Assembly (NCBI GenBank): GCA_903820745.1
Contig: CAIJIT010000154.1
Coordinates: 1-49,899, forward strand
From: an uncultured Burkholderiales bacterium
Lineage (GTDB): Bacteria; Pseudomonadota; Gammaproteobacteria; Burkholderiales; Burkholderiaceae_C
DNA: 49,899 bases
Direction: 5' to 3'
The translations under genes were made by a program, and so were the position numbers. Below the pieces are notes generated by a model. That model had not been told where the DNA came from and searched no databases. It saw only the letters and a list, made by a program, of their open reading frames with translations. Positions 24,555 through 32,560 of this stretch are shown here, in pieces. Positions within the stretch are counted from its first letter, which is position 1. Every line of letters starts with the position of its first letter.

Positions 24555-25841
24555 ATGCTGGCGTCTTTCGCAAAGTCAGCCGCCATGCCACCTGGTTTTC
24601 AGCGCTTGATTGCGGCGCAATTCTTTTCAGCCTTGGCCGACAACGCGCTGTTGATCGTCACCATCGCTCTATTGCAGGAGCAGGGCTTGCCGGGTTGGTG
24701 GGCGCCGCTGCTGAAGTTCTCATTCACCCTGTCCTATGTCTTGCTGGCGCCTTTCGTTGGTCCGCTGGCCGATGCTTTCCCCAAGGCAAAGCTGATGGCG
24801 TGGATGAATGCAGTCAAGGTGCTGGGCCTGCTGGCCTTGCTGCTCGGGGCCCATCCGATGTTGGCTTTCGGCGTGATCGGATTTGGCGCCGCAGCCTATG
24901 CGCCGGCCAAATACGGCTTGATCACCGAGTTGGTGGGTCCGCAGCGCCTGGTGCTGGCCAATGGCTGGCTGGAGGTGTCGGTGGTCGGCGCAGTCTTGCT
25001 TGGCACGATGCTGGGTGGCTTGCTCGTCAGCCCATGGCTGTTCGACGCAGCGCTGGTCTCTGCAGGCCAGGCTTGGCTCAGCGGCTGGGGCTTGCTCGAT
25101 GGCTCCAGGCTGGCTCCGGCGATGTTGTCTTTGCTGTTGGTCTATGCGGCGGCGTCCTGGCTGAATACCGGCGTGCCCGACAGCGGCGCCCGCTACCCGG
25201 CTTGCCGGCCGCACCCGCTGGCTTTGCTGCGGGATTTCTGGCGTGCCAATTTACTCCTCTGGCGCGACAGAGATGGCGGTTTGTCGCTCGCCGTCACGAC
25301 GCTGTTCTGGGGTCTGGGCGCAACGCTGCAATTTGCCTTGCTACGCTGGTCTGCCGAAGTGCTGGATTTGCCTCTGCATCAGGCCAGCTACCTGCAGGCT
25401 GCTGTAGCTGTCGGGGTGATTGGTGGGGCCGCCTTGGCAGCCTGGTGGGTGCCGTTGAGCCGGGCCAAGACTATGCTCGGCTACGGTGTTGTGCTGGGGC
25501 TGCTGGTTCCGGCCCTTGCCAGCACGACTGAACTCCGGTTTGCCTTGCCGCTCTTGATGCTGACTGGTGCAGTCGGTGGTTTGCTGGTGGTGCCGCTGAA
25601 TGCCTTGCTGCAATATCGTGGCTACCAACTGTTGAGCGCCGGTCGCTCGATTGCCGTTCAGGGCTTCAATGAAAACGCCAGCGTGCTGGGCATGCTCTGC
25701 GCCTACGCGATGCTGTCAAGCCTGGGGCTGCCGACTGTCAAGGTGATGTGGGGCTTCGGCCTTTGTATCGCCCTTGCGATGGCTGGGCTGATCTGGCGCG
25801 AGCGCAGCAATGCAGCAGGCTTGGCTGCCCGGTCGACCTGA
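24555..25841 (+). CDS. lplT: Lysophospholipid transporter LplT (MFS)
   Basis: This 428-residue major-facilitator protein has about 12 membrane segments and LplT-specific motifs: AAQFFSALADNALLIVTIAL, LAPFVGPLADAFPKAKLMAW, FGAAAYAPAKYGLITELVG, VLANGWLEVSV and NAllQYRG-like sequence late. LplT flips lysophospholipids to the inner leaflet, where Aas re-acylates them. The aas gene is not adjacent here. The ATG at 24555 gives the N-terminal length of E. coli LplT, and 24585 is an alternative. Pho-type control would link it to membrane turnover during phosphate starvation (inference). Confidence 0.88.
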   Translation: MLASFAKSAAMPPGFQRLIAAQFFSALADNALLIVTIALLQEQGLPGWWAPLLKFSFTLSYVLLAPFVGPLADAFPKAKLMAWMNAVKVLGLLALLLGAHPMLAFGVIGFGAAAYAPAKYGLITELVGPQRLVLANGWLEVSVVGAVLLGTMLGGLLVSPWLFDAALVSAGQAWLSGWGLLDGSRLAPAMLSLLLVYAAASWLNTGVPDSGARYPACRPHPLALLRDFWRANLLLWRDRDGGLSLAVTTLFWGLGATLQFALLRWSAEVLDLPLHQASYLQAAVAVGVIGGAALAAWWVPLSRAKTMLGYGVVLGLLVPALASTTELRFALPLLMLTGAVGGLLVVPLNALLQYRGYQLLSAGRSIAVQGFNENASVLGMLCAYAMLSSLGLPTVKVMWGFGLCIALAMAGLIWRERSNAAGLAARST

Positions 25842-25844
25842 CTT

Positions 25845-27086
25845 TCAGACTGCGGGCAGGGATCCTGTCGTCACAAAAGATCGATTCGGCAATGCCGCAC
25901 GCTGGATCACCTGATCGAGCACGCCTTCAAAGCGAGCGGTAACGCTGGACCAGTCCAGCGCAGACGCTGTCAAGCAAGCGGCAGTCCCCATCTGCCGCCG
26001 TCCTGCAGCATCGGCAGCCATGGCCACGGCAGCGCTGACGAAGGCGGCGCTATCGCCCATCGCCACCAGCCTGCCGTTCTCACCTGAGCGGATCAACTGG
26101 GCAGCAGCTGCGTAATCGAAGGCCAACAAGGCCAGACCACTGGCCATCGCTTCGGTCGTGACGTTCCCGAAGGTTTCGGTCAGGCTGGGGAAGAGGAAAA
26201 GATCGGCCGAGGCATAGTGGGCGCCCAACTCGTCGCCACTGCGCTGGCCGGCAAATATCACCGTCGGGTACCTGGCCTGCATTGCGGCCTGCTCGGGGCC
26301 CGAGCCGACCATGACCAGTTTTGCGCGTGGCTGCGTTTTCGAAATCGCGTCAAAGGCGGCCATCAGCACCGCCAGATTTTTCTCGGGTGCGATTCTTCCC
26401 ACGTGAATGATGCACAAGTCGTCAGCCGCCAGGCCCCATTGGTCACGCAAGACCTGGCTGCGCTGCAGCGGCGTGAATTGCTGGACATCGACGCCGCGCG
26501 ACACCACGTTGAGCTGTTTGAAGCCGCTGGCCTCAAGCTCACGTTGCAAGGCGGCAGTCGGCACCATCGTGCTGTGCGTGCGGTTATGGAACTTGCGCAG
26601 GTAAGCCATGATTGGCTTGTAGAGCCAGCCGATGCCGTAATGACGGCTGTAGGCATGAAAGTTGGTGCGAAAGTCGGAACTGACAGGCAGTTTCAAATGG
26701 ATTGCCGCCTGCAGCGCCGACCAGCCGAGTGCGCCTTCGGTTGCGATATGCACGATGTCCGGGCGACGCAATGACCAGAGCTGGACCAAGGCACGTTTGG
26801 ACGGCACACCCATGCGAAGGTTAGGGTAGCGCGGAATCGGCAAGCCACGCATCAGCACTTCATGAAAGCGCACGGTCTGGCCTGCAGCATCGCTTGCCGC
26901 CTGTCTGGGTCGGATCAATTGCACGTCGTGGTTGCGTCGATGCAGGCCCTCGACGATCCGCGCCACCGTCATTGCCACCCCGTTGACTTCGGGCGGATAA
27001 GTCTCGGTGACAAAGGCGATCCGCAAGGAGCGCTGCGCGGCCACAAAGTTATTGACAACGATGTCATCTGGCAGGCTTGTATTCAT
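25845..27086 (-). CDS. GT4 glycosyltransferase, probable diacylglycerol glycosyltransferase
   Basis: This 413-residue GT-B enzyme has an N-terminal acceptor half with RIAFVTETYPPEVNGVAMTV and FRTNFHAYSRHYGIGW. Its C-terminal nucleotide-sugar half has HVGRIAPEKNLAVLMAAF, MVGSGPEQAAMQ and SLTETFGNVTTEAMASG. It resembles the SqdX/Agt/mannosyltransferase branch of family GT4. Such enzymes glycosylate diacylglycerol to form phosphorus-free glycolipids when PlcP has removed phosphate headgroups. The ATG at 27086 is chosen over upstream starts because an excellent Pho box lies 22 bp before it. The sugar donor cannot be read from sequence. Confidence 0.85.
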   Translation of the reverse strand: MNTSLPDDIVVNNFVAAQRSLRIAFVTETYPPEVNGVAMTVARIVEGLHRRNHDVQLIRPRQAASDAAGQTVRFHEVLMRGLPIPRYPNLRMGVPSKRALVQLWSLRRPDIVHIATEGALGWSALQAAIHLKLPVSSDFRTNFHAYSRHYGIGWLYKPIMAYLRKFHNRTHSTMVPTAALQRELEASGFKQLNVVSRGVDVQQFTPLQRSQVLRDQWGLAADDLCIIHVGRIAPEKNLAVLMAAFDAISKTQPRAKLVMVGSGPEQAAMQARYPTVIFAGQRSGDELGAHYASADLFLFPSLTETFGNVTTEAMASGLALLAFDYAAAAQLIRSGENGRLVAMGDSAAFVSAAVAMAADAAGRRQMGTAACLTASALDWSSVTARFEGVLDQVIQRAALPNRSFVTTGSLPAV

Positions 27087-27108
27087 GGGGCGATCCTGCC
27101 AGCCGGAT

Positions 27109-27126
27109 ATAACAGTTCGATGACAG
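27109..27126 (-). promoter_or_regulatory. Strong Pho box before the glycosyltransferase
   Basis: Minus strand CTGTCAT-CGAA-CTGTTAT matches the E. coli Pho box units at 13 of 14 positions. A CAGGAT beginning 11 bp later could be the -10. The ATG follows the box by 22 bp. Confidence 0.8.
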
Positions 27127-27151
27127 CCGCAAAAAATCCAATTGCGCGTAA

Positions 27152-27169
27152 CCGTCACGCAATTTTCAC
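27152..27169 (+). promoter_or_regulatory. Candidate Pho box (first of two) before the Mpo1-like gene
   Basis: CCGTCAC-GCAA-TTTTCAC has two units on the 11-bp period (11/14). It is a near twin of the box before lplT. Confidence 0.55.
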
Positions 27170-27175
27170 GCAAGC

Positions 27176-27193
27176 CAGTCACCATCACGTCAC
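27176..27193 (+). promoter_or_regulatory. Candidate Pho box (second of two) before the Mpo1-like gene
   Basis: CAGTCAC-CATC-ACGTCAC has two GTCAC cores exactly 11 bp apart (11/14). It lies 24 bp beyond the first box and 50 bp before the GTG start. The divergent glycosyltransferase has its own box on the other strand. Confidence 0.6.
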
Positions 27194-27243
27194 GCAAGCC
27201 CCGACCGGCCTGCGGCCCACCACTTCTTGGAAGCGACACAGCC

Positions 27244-27864
27244 GTGAAAAATCTCCTGCAAACCTTGGCTATCCAGCGTTGGGACGACCACCGCTACTAT
27301 CACCACAGCCGCATCAACCAGAGCCTGCATTTGCTCAGTGCAATTGCTTTTTTGGTGTCCTACGGCCTTTTGTTCGTCGACCCGGCGCAGGCCGCTTTGC
27401 TGGCCTGGTGCGTCTCGATGACGAGCCGCCAGGCCGGGCATTTCTTCTTCGAGCCGCGCGGCTATGACCATGTCAACCAGGCCACCGACGAGCACAAGGA
27501 AGACATCAAGATCGGCTACAACATCCAGCGCAAGATCGTGCTGCTCGCCATCTGGGTGTTGATCCCGTTGCTGCTGTGGCTGCAACCGTCGGTGTTCGGA
27601 CTGATCAAGCCGGCGACTGACTTGCATGGGCTGATCCATGACGTCGGCATCGCCTGGCTGTCACTGGGAGTCGGCGGCCTGCTGTTTCGTGTGACTCAGC
27701 TGTGGATCCAGCAGGATTTGATGACGGGGGCGGCTTGGATGTTCAAAATCCTGACCGACCCCTTCCACGACATCATGCTGTATTACAAGTCGCCGCTGTA
27801 TCTGCTGCGCGGTGAACTGATCGACCCGATGACGCATGTCGCCACGCACCCGTCACAGGTCTGA
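27244..27864 (+). CDS. Membrane protein resembling Mpo1/DUF962
   Basis: This 206-residue protein starts at a GTG (MKNLLQTLAIQRWDDHRYYH). It has three clear hydrophobic segments (~30-58, 98-122, 134-155). Conserved-looking histidines stand at membrane edges: HHSRINQSLH (His20, 21, 29), GHFFFEPRGYDH (His66, 76), His133 and His175. The spacing HxxxNxxxH...GHxxxE recalls the Mpo1/DUF962 family, in which yeast Mpo1 is an iron-dependent dioxygenase of 2-hydroxy fatty acids. The match is by pattern only. Two Pho boxes precede it and lipid genes surround it, so a lipid-modifying role is likely. It ends 7 bp from the convergent aminotransferase. Confidence 0.55.
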   Translation: MKNLLQTLAIQRWDDHRYYHHSRINQSLHLLSAIAFLVSYGLLFVDPAQAALLAWCVSMTSRQAGHFFFEPRGYDHVNQATDEHKEDIKIGYNIQRKIVLLAIWVLIPLLLWLQPSVFGLIKPATDLHGLIHDVGIAWLSLGVGGLLFRVTQLWIQQDLMTGAAWMFKILTDPFHDIMLYYKSPLYLLRGELIDPMTHVATHPSQV

Positions 27865-27871
27865 TCAGCAT

Positions 27872-29527
27872 TCAGGCCGGGAACTTCTGGCGCAGCATCT
27901 CGAGCAGGATGCTGCGCTTGATGGCCTTGTTGCTCAGAGCGGCATCGCTTGTCCACCAGCCCTCGGCCTGCATGACTTGGGCGGCCTGAACAAAGCGCTC
28001 CAGCACCGCGTTGAAGTCGGCATCACTGTAGTTCAGGCTGAAGATCAATCGGCCGGTGCCGATCCAGCTCAGCGCCAGACCCTGTTCGCGCAGATAGAAC
28101 TGCAGCATCCAGTTGTAGCGCGAAGGGGTGGTGTAAAAAACGCTCCAGATCGATTGCATATTGGCCACTTGAATCGGCAAGCCGGCGGCTTGCATCGTCT
28201 GGTTGAAGCGCGCGGCACGGGCGTTCCAGCGCTCATCGACGCCTTCATAGATTGCCTTGACTTCAGCGCTTTCGAGACGATCAAGAAAGGCCTTCATCGC
28301 CCCCATCACATAGGGATGCGCATTGAATGTGCCGCGGGCAAAGCAGATGTCGGCAGGGCTTTCGTCGCGAAAACGTTTCATCAACTCGCGCCGGCCGCAG
28401 ACCACACCGACGGGCAACCCGCCACCCAGGGTCTTGCCGTAAGTGACCATGTCAGCTCGGACGCCGAAATACTCCTGTGCGCCGCCAGCGGCCAGCCTGA
28501 AACCGAGAAACACCTCATCAAAAATCAACACGATGCCGCGTTCAGTGCAGACCGCGCGCAGCTTTTTCAACCAGGCGGTGTAAGCGACGCGGTCAAAAGC
28601 GGCCCTGCGGCTGCTGTCGAGCAAGGCCGTGTCGCCCGGCGCACCTGCATTCGGATGCATCGCTTGCAGCGGGTTGATCAGCACGCAGGCAATGTCCTTG
28701 CGGGTGCGCAGCAAATGCAGGCTGCGATCGTCCATGTCCTTCAAGGTATGGGTTTCACGCGGTGGCAAGGGGTTGCCGATGCCGGGCTGCACGTCTTCCC
28801 ACCAGCCGTGATAAGCGCCGCAAAAGCGCACCAGATGGCTGCGCCGGGTGTGATAGCGCGCCAGCCGCACTGCCTGCATCACCGCTTCGGTGCCCGACAT
28901 ATGGAACGACACCTCATCAAGCCCCGAAATCGCCTGCAAGCGTTCGACGTTCTCGACCACACAGGGATGATAGGCACCGAGGACCGGGCCGAGTTGGTGG
29001 GTCAGGGCAATGCCTTCGTCGACGCATTCGCGGTAGAAGTCGTAACCGAACACATTGACGCCGTAGGAGCCGGTCAGGTCGTAGAAGACATTGCCATCCA
29101 GATCCTCGAAGGTGACGCCCGACGAGGCTTGCAGGAAGGCGCCGACTTTCAGGTGCTCGCGCAGGTAAGGGCTGTACTGGAAGGGCACGCGGTAGCTGCC
29201 GGTGAACTGCAGATCGGAGATGGCCACCCTTGCGCGTGCCGTCATCGCGATGCTCTTGGCGAAGCGTTCGGCAAACAGCGCAGTCAGGCGCTCGAAGCCG
29301 GCACGTCGCTGCGCCACGGCCTCGGCCGGCGCGCCATCCGAGTTGAAGAATTTCGCCTCGTCGTAGGCATAGCCGGGAATCAGTCGCGCCAGCCGTTTGG
29401 CCATGCGCGAATGTCCGGCCAGCGAGCGGTGCTTGGCGCGCGACAGATCAAGCCGCTGTTTGGCTCGAGGCAGGATCAAGGCCAGGGCGGCGATCGCCAC
29501 GGCAGTAAGTGCAAATGTCTGTTCCAT
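27872..29527 (-). CDS. Membrane-anchored class III PLP aminotransferase (glutamate-1-semialdehyde aminomutase-like)
   Basis: This 551-residue protein has an N-terminal transmembrane helix (FALTAVAIAALALILPRA, residues ~5-22) and about 120 extra residues before the class III fold. The PLP core shows MSGTEAVMQAVRLARYHT, GAYHGWWEDVQP, IFDEVFLGFRLA and the Schiff-base lysine in VTYGKTLGGGLPVG (~364). Aminotransferases and GSA-aminomutases in this class act on soluble substrates and do not normally carry a membrane anchor, so a lipid-linked substrate is suggested. A Pho box precedes it, and phosphatidylserine decarboxylase is divergent with OlsB nearby. The substrate is unknown. It is not a typical hemL, which lacks the extension and anchor. 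Confidence 0.85.
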   Translation of the reverse strand: MEQTFALTAVAIAALALILPRAKQRLDLSRAKHRSLAGHSRMAKRLARLIPGYAYDEAKFFNSDGAPAEAVAQRRAGFERLTALFAERFAKSIAMTARARVAISDLQFTGSYRVPFQYSPYLREHLKVGAFLQASSGVTFEDLDGNVFYDLTGSYGVNVFGYDFYRECVDEGIALTHQLGPVLGAYHPCVVENVERLQAISGLDEVSFHMSGTEAVMQAVRLARYHTRRSHLVRFCGAYHGWWEDVQPGIGNPLPPRETHTLKDMDDRSLHLLRTRKDIACVLINPLQAMHPNAGAPGDTALLDSSRRAAFDRVAYTAWLKKLRAVCTERGIVLIFDEVFLGFRLAAGGAQEYFGVRADMVTYGKTLGGGLPVGVVCGRRELMKRFRDESPADICFARGTFNAHPYVMGAMKAFLDRLESAEVKAIYEGVDERWNARAARFNQTMQAAGLPIQVANMQSIWSVFYTTPSRYNWMLQFYLREQGLALSWIGTGRLIFSLNYSDADFNAVLERFVQAAQVMQAEGWWTSDAALSNKAIKRSILLEMLRQKFPA

Positions 29528-29580
29528 GAGTGGGCCTATCAGGCTGTTTTTTCCCAGATCTCAATATTTAACAGGGCTGC

Positions 29581-29598
29581 TTGACAGCTTCGTGAAAA
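29581..29598 (-). promoter_or_regulatory. Candidate Pho box before the aminotransferase
   Basis: Minus strand TTTTCAC-GAAG-CTGTCAA has two units on the 11-bp period (11/14). A TTAAAT nine bases downstream is a fair -10, and the ATG lies 53 bp away. The box overlaps the first codons of the divergent psd gene. Confidence 0.6.
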
Positions 29599-30455
29599 TG
29601 CAAATATTTCGTCGATTTCTTCAGCAAGAGGATTTGAACTTCCTGCTCACCAACCGCATCCCGCGAGCGGCGTTGACGCGCTTCGTCGGTTGGTTCAGCC
29701 AGATCCGCCATCCGCTGCTGTGCCGCATCTCGATTGCCGCCTGGCAGTTGTTCACCGATCTTGATTTGTCAGACGCACGCAAGCAAAAGTTCGATTCGCT
29801 GCACGATTGCTTCACCCGCGAATTGAAACCCGGCGCGCGCCTGGTCGACCCGGATCCGGGCCTGCTGACCAGTCCCAGCGATGCCATCGTCGGAGCCTGC
29901 GGGCGGGTCGAAGGTCGGCAGGTTTTCCAGGCCAAAGGCTTTCCGTATTCAATCCAGGATCTATTCGGAGCGACGCAAGATACCAGTGCCTTTCAGGACG
30001 GCGTGTTCGTGACTTTGCGCCTGACCTCGGCGATGTACCACCGCTTCCATGCACCGCATGACTGTGTGGTCGAGCATGTGACCCATATCAGCGGGGACTG
30101 CTGGAACGTCAACCCGATCGCCTTGGCAAGGGTCGAGCGCTTGTTTTGCCGCAATGAACGCGCGGTGCTGCGCACGCGGCTGGACAGCGGTCAGCAGATT
30201 GCGCTGGTGCCGGTCGCAGCCATTCTGGTAGCCAGCTTGCGCCTGCATTTCCTTGACCTGTTGCTGCACCGGCGTTACCGCGGTGCCAATGAAATTCCCT
30301 GCCAGGCCAAGTGCACCAAGGGCGAAGAGATGGGCTGGTTCCAGCATGGTTCGACCATCCTGGTGTTTGCGCCGAAAGGGTTTGAGCTGTGTGCCGGTAT
30401 CAGCGAAGGCACCCGCATCAAGATGGGGCAGGCTTTGCTGGCCTTGCCCCGCTGA
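29598..30455 (+). CDS. psd: Phosphatidylserine (archaetidylserine) decarboxylase
   Basis: This 285-residue pro-enzyme self-cleaves at its HGST motif (Ser ~252) to make the pyruvoyl cofactor that decarboxylates phosphatidylserine to phosphatidylethanolamine. The catalytic Asp (TSPSD, ~95) and His (YHRFHAPHD, ~151) are in place, as is the N-terminal LTRFVGWFSQIRHPLL membrane-contact region. The ATG at 29598 is used; a GTG two codons earlier is possible. The gene is divergent from the aminotransferase and convergent with olsB. It could be the only psd of the organism or a second copy devoted to a different aminolipid; this cannot be decided from the window. Confidence 0.9.
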   Translation: MQIFRRFLQQEDLNFLLTNRIPRAALTRFVGWFSQIRHPLLCRISIAAWQLFTDLDLSDARKQKFDSLHDCFTRELKPGARLVDPDPGLLTSPSDAIVGACGRVEGRQVFQAKGFPYSIQDLFGATQDTSAFQDGVFVTLRLTSAMYHRFHAPHDCVVEHVTHISGDCWNVNPIALARVERLFCRNERAVLRTRLDSGQQIALVPVAAILVASLRLHFLDLLLHRRYRGANEIPCQAKCTKGEEMGWFQHGSTILVFAPKGFELCAGISEGTRIKMGQALLALPR

Positions 30456-30459
30456 ACGC

Positions 30460-31305
30460 TCAGGCGCTGAATTGGCGGCGGTAGCGCGCCGGCAAGTCGG
30501 CGATCCGCATGATCATTGGCAGGTCTGCGGTGTTGAAGTCAGGATCCCAGGCCGGCGCGCCGAGCACGCGGGCGCCGCAGCGCAGATAGCCGCGGATCAG
30601 CGGCGGCGGCTCGACGTCGAGGTCATGGCGCAACTCGTTCACCGGCAAGGGCAGGCGCGGGCGTACTTGCCACTCGGCGCTGGCCAGATGCGTCTGCTCG
30701 AGCTTTTTCCACAAGCTGGCCGCGTAATGCCCGCCGTCGCGCATGCTGACGCTGGCGCAGCCGATCATCGTGTCGAGGCGGTTGCGCACCATGAACTCGG
30801 CCAAGGCCGCCCAGAGCGTGAGGATGGCGCCGCCCGAACGGTAGTCCGGGTGCACGCAGGACCGGCCCAACTCGACCATGCTGGCGCGCAGTCCGAGCAG
30901 GTTGCCGAGGTCAAACTCGGTCTCGCTGTAAAGCCCGCCGGCGCGAGCGGCAGCCTCTGGCGTCAGCACCCGATAAGTGCCGATGACCTTGCCGAGCCGT
31001 CCATCGGCTTTCACCTTGCGCACCAGCAGATGCTCGCAGTAGTCATCGAAGACATCGATGTCATGGCCTTTCGGTGAGCCCGGAGGGACGCTCAAGCATG
31101 CACCCATCTCTTCGGCAAACACCAGATAGCGCAGTTTTTGGGCCGCACGAACTTCGTCGATAGTGCTGGCCCAACTGACGTCAAGGCGAGGCCTTGCTTC
31201 GGAGTCAACCTCAAAGCCTGATCGTCGTGAAGGCGCTTTGCCGGCCTGGGTCGGCCGCAGATCAGCGAAGGGCAGCGTGGGTATTGGCAAGTCGCGCATG
31301 GCCAT
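30460..31305 (-). CDS. olsB: OlsB-type N-acyltransferase (ornithine lipid synthesis)
   Basis: This 281-residue GNAT-fold protein is of the hemolysin-like acyltransferase family. Key segments are EVRAAQKLRYLVFAEEMGAC, DVFDDYCEHLLVRK, VIGTYRVLTPEAAARAG, FDLGNLLGLRASMVELGRSC, and VHPDYRSGGAILTLWAAL. OlsB links a 3-hydroxy fatty acid to ornithine, giving lyso-ornithine lipid; OlsA then adds a second acyl chain and is not in this window. Ornithine lipids replace phospholipids during phosphate limitation. Four consecutive Pho half-sites precede the gene. An alternative start is the ATG two codons in (MRDLPIP). Confidence 0.87.
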   Translation of the reverse strand: MAMRDLPIPTLPFADLRPTQAGKAPSRRSGFEVDSEARPRLDVSWASTIDEVRAAQKLRYLVFAEEMGACLSVPPGSPKGHDIDVFDDYCEHLLVRKVKADGRLGKVIGTYRVLTPEAAARAGGLYSETEFDLGNLLGLRASMVELGRSCVHPDYRSGGAILTLWAALAEFMVRNRLDTMIGCASVSMRDGGHYAASLWKKLEQTHLASAEWQVRPRLPLPVNELRHDLDVEPPPLIRGYLRCGARVLGAPAWDPDFNTADLPMIMRIADLPARYRRQFSA

Positions 31306-31344
31306 CCAGGTCGTAGTTGAGTACCGTCATGCTCGGTGCTGATG

Positions 31345-31384
31345 ATGACGCTGCCGTGACGCTAGAGTGACGAAACCATGACAT
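31345..31384 (-). promoter_or_regulatory. Double Pho box (four half-sites) before olsB
   Basis: On the minus strand ATGTCAT, TCGTCAC, GCGTCAC and GCGTCAT follow each other with exact 4-bp spacers, so GTCA recurs four times on an 11-bp period. The array ends 39 bp before the ATG. This is the clearest multi-unit regulatory site in the window. Confidence 0.85.
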
Positions 31385-31568
31385 TGCAGGAGATTCGCTG
31401 CGTTCGCGCTGTGGTGGTCGAGTCATCCTGATCAAGCCACCATCAGTCCGATGTAAATAAATGACTCAGGGCTGCAGAATTTGTCACAGGCTTGAAATGC
31501 GCTGCGCTCAACATTCGCTGTGGCTCGCGCGATCGGGGCCCTTCATGCAAACCCTTCAGGAGCCTTCG

Positions 31569-31823
31569 ATGACGACCGACCATTACCAGGAAGTTCACTA
31601 CACCGCCGCCACCCTGCACCGCGAGGCCGCACATCATTTCGAGGAGGCTGCCAAACATCACATCGAAGCTGCCAGCGCCGACGACGGCGATGATGTGACG
31701 ATGACTTCGGTCCATGCCTACCTGGCCTACGGTCACCAATTGCAAGCGGTTCATTGCGCCGAACTGGCCGCTCAAGCCGATGGCTCGATGGACGAAGAAT
31801 TGCCTGAGCCGATCGAGGGCTGA
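31569..31823 (+). CDS. Small His-rich helical protein (84 residues)
   Basis: The start at 31569 has an AGGAG site six bases upstream; earlier in-frame ATGs lack one. The product is rich in His, Ala and Glu, with a helical pattern (ATLHREAAHHFEEAAKHHIE, YGHQLQAVHCAELAAQAD). Similar small proteins are widespread in Proteobacteria but have no assigned role that I know. Metal binding by the His pairs is possible. A weak Pho-like site, TTGTCAC-AGGC-TTGAAAT at 31481, lies upstream and is not strong enough to call. Confidence 0.7.
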   Translation: MTTDHYQEVHYTAATLHREAAHHFEEAAKHHIEAASADDGDDVTMTSVHAYLAYGHQLQAVHCAELAAQADGSMDEELPEPIEG

Positions 31824-31890
31824 TTCAGCCAATGACCAGCTGGGCGCCGGGTCTGCCGGCTTTTACCGAGTTTGCTTGTCTAGCCTCTTG

Positions 31891-32538
31891 TCAGTCCGGG
31901 AGCAGGTTGGCCGCCAGATGCAGTCCGCTGCCGAGCATCACCAGCAGATGCCAGGCCAGATGCGCGAAACGCAGCTTCGAGCTGAGTAGAAAGATCAATG
32001 CGCCCAGGGTGTAAGCGGCACCGCCAGCCAGCAGCAGGTTCAGCGCTGCGGTGGAAATCTGCGCGATCCAGGGCGTTGCCGAAAGCAGCACCAGCCAGCC
32101 GATGACGACATAAAGACCGGTGGACAACAGCGGCTGCTTGACCCAGCCCATGCAGGTGATCAGCACTCCGAGGCAAGCCAGCGCCCAGACCAAGCCCAGC
32201 ATGATCAAGGCCTGCGAACCCTGCAGCGCTGGGGCTGCGAAAGCCGAGTAGCTGCCGGCAATGAACAGGTAAATGGCGGCACGATCTAGGCGCTCGAAGA
32301 GATCCTTGGCACTGCCCTCAGGCAACCCGTGAAACAAGGCCGACGAGGCGAACATCAACATCATCGTCAAGGCGAATGCGCTCAGCGCCGCTTGCTGCCA
32401 AAGATCAGCGCCAGGCTTGAGTTGCAGCAAGGCCGGCAAGGCTGCCAAGGCCACCAGGAAGCCTGCGCCGTGGCTGATGCTGTTTGCGATTTCCTCCGTG
32501 GCAGTTTGCTGACGCGGGGGCGAAACTGGAATTTGCAT
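31891..32538 (-). CDS. Hemolysin-III/PAQR-family membrane protein
   Basis: This 215-residue protein has seven predicted transmembrane helices and the family motif set: NSISHGAGFLVAL, SSALFHGLPEG followed by ERLDRAAIYLFIAGSYS, and the C-terminal HLAWHLLVMLGSGLHLAAN. These Ser, His and Asp residues form a metal site like that of PAQR/adiponectin-receptor ceramidases and the alkaline ceramidase superfamily. Bacterial members (YqfA/TrhA) affect membrane fluidity. A Pho-box-like repeat sits 22 bp before the ATG, so this copy may act in membrane remodelling during phosphate starvation (inference). Confidence 0.88.
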   Translation of the reverse strand: MQIPVSPPRQQTATEEIANSISHGAGFLVALAALPALLQLKPGADLWQQAALSAFALTMMLMFASSALFHGLPEGSAKDLFERLDRAAIYLFIAGSYSAFAAPALQGSQALIMLGLVWALACLGVLITCMGWVKQPLLSTGLYVVIGWLVLLSATPWIAQISTAALNLLLAGGAAYTLGALIFLLSSKLRFAHLAWHLLVMLGSGLHLAANLLPD

Positions 32539-32560
32539 TGCGTCATCTTCGGCTGCTTAT

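Noticed and set aside
27836-29584. A 582-codon open frame on the plus strand opposite the aminotransferase
   Set aside because: It is antisense to a gene with full PLP motifs, has no recognisable domain, and is explained by the codon bias of high-GC DNA. The same holds for long frames at 4238-5107, 5288-5872 and 33159-34577.
31481-31498. Pho-like repeat TTGTCAC-AGGC-TTGAAAT before the small His-rich gene
   Set aside because: Only one unit is good, and no supporting promoter element is seen. It is within what random search of intergenic DNA would give.
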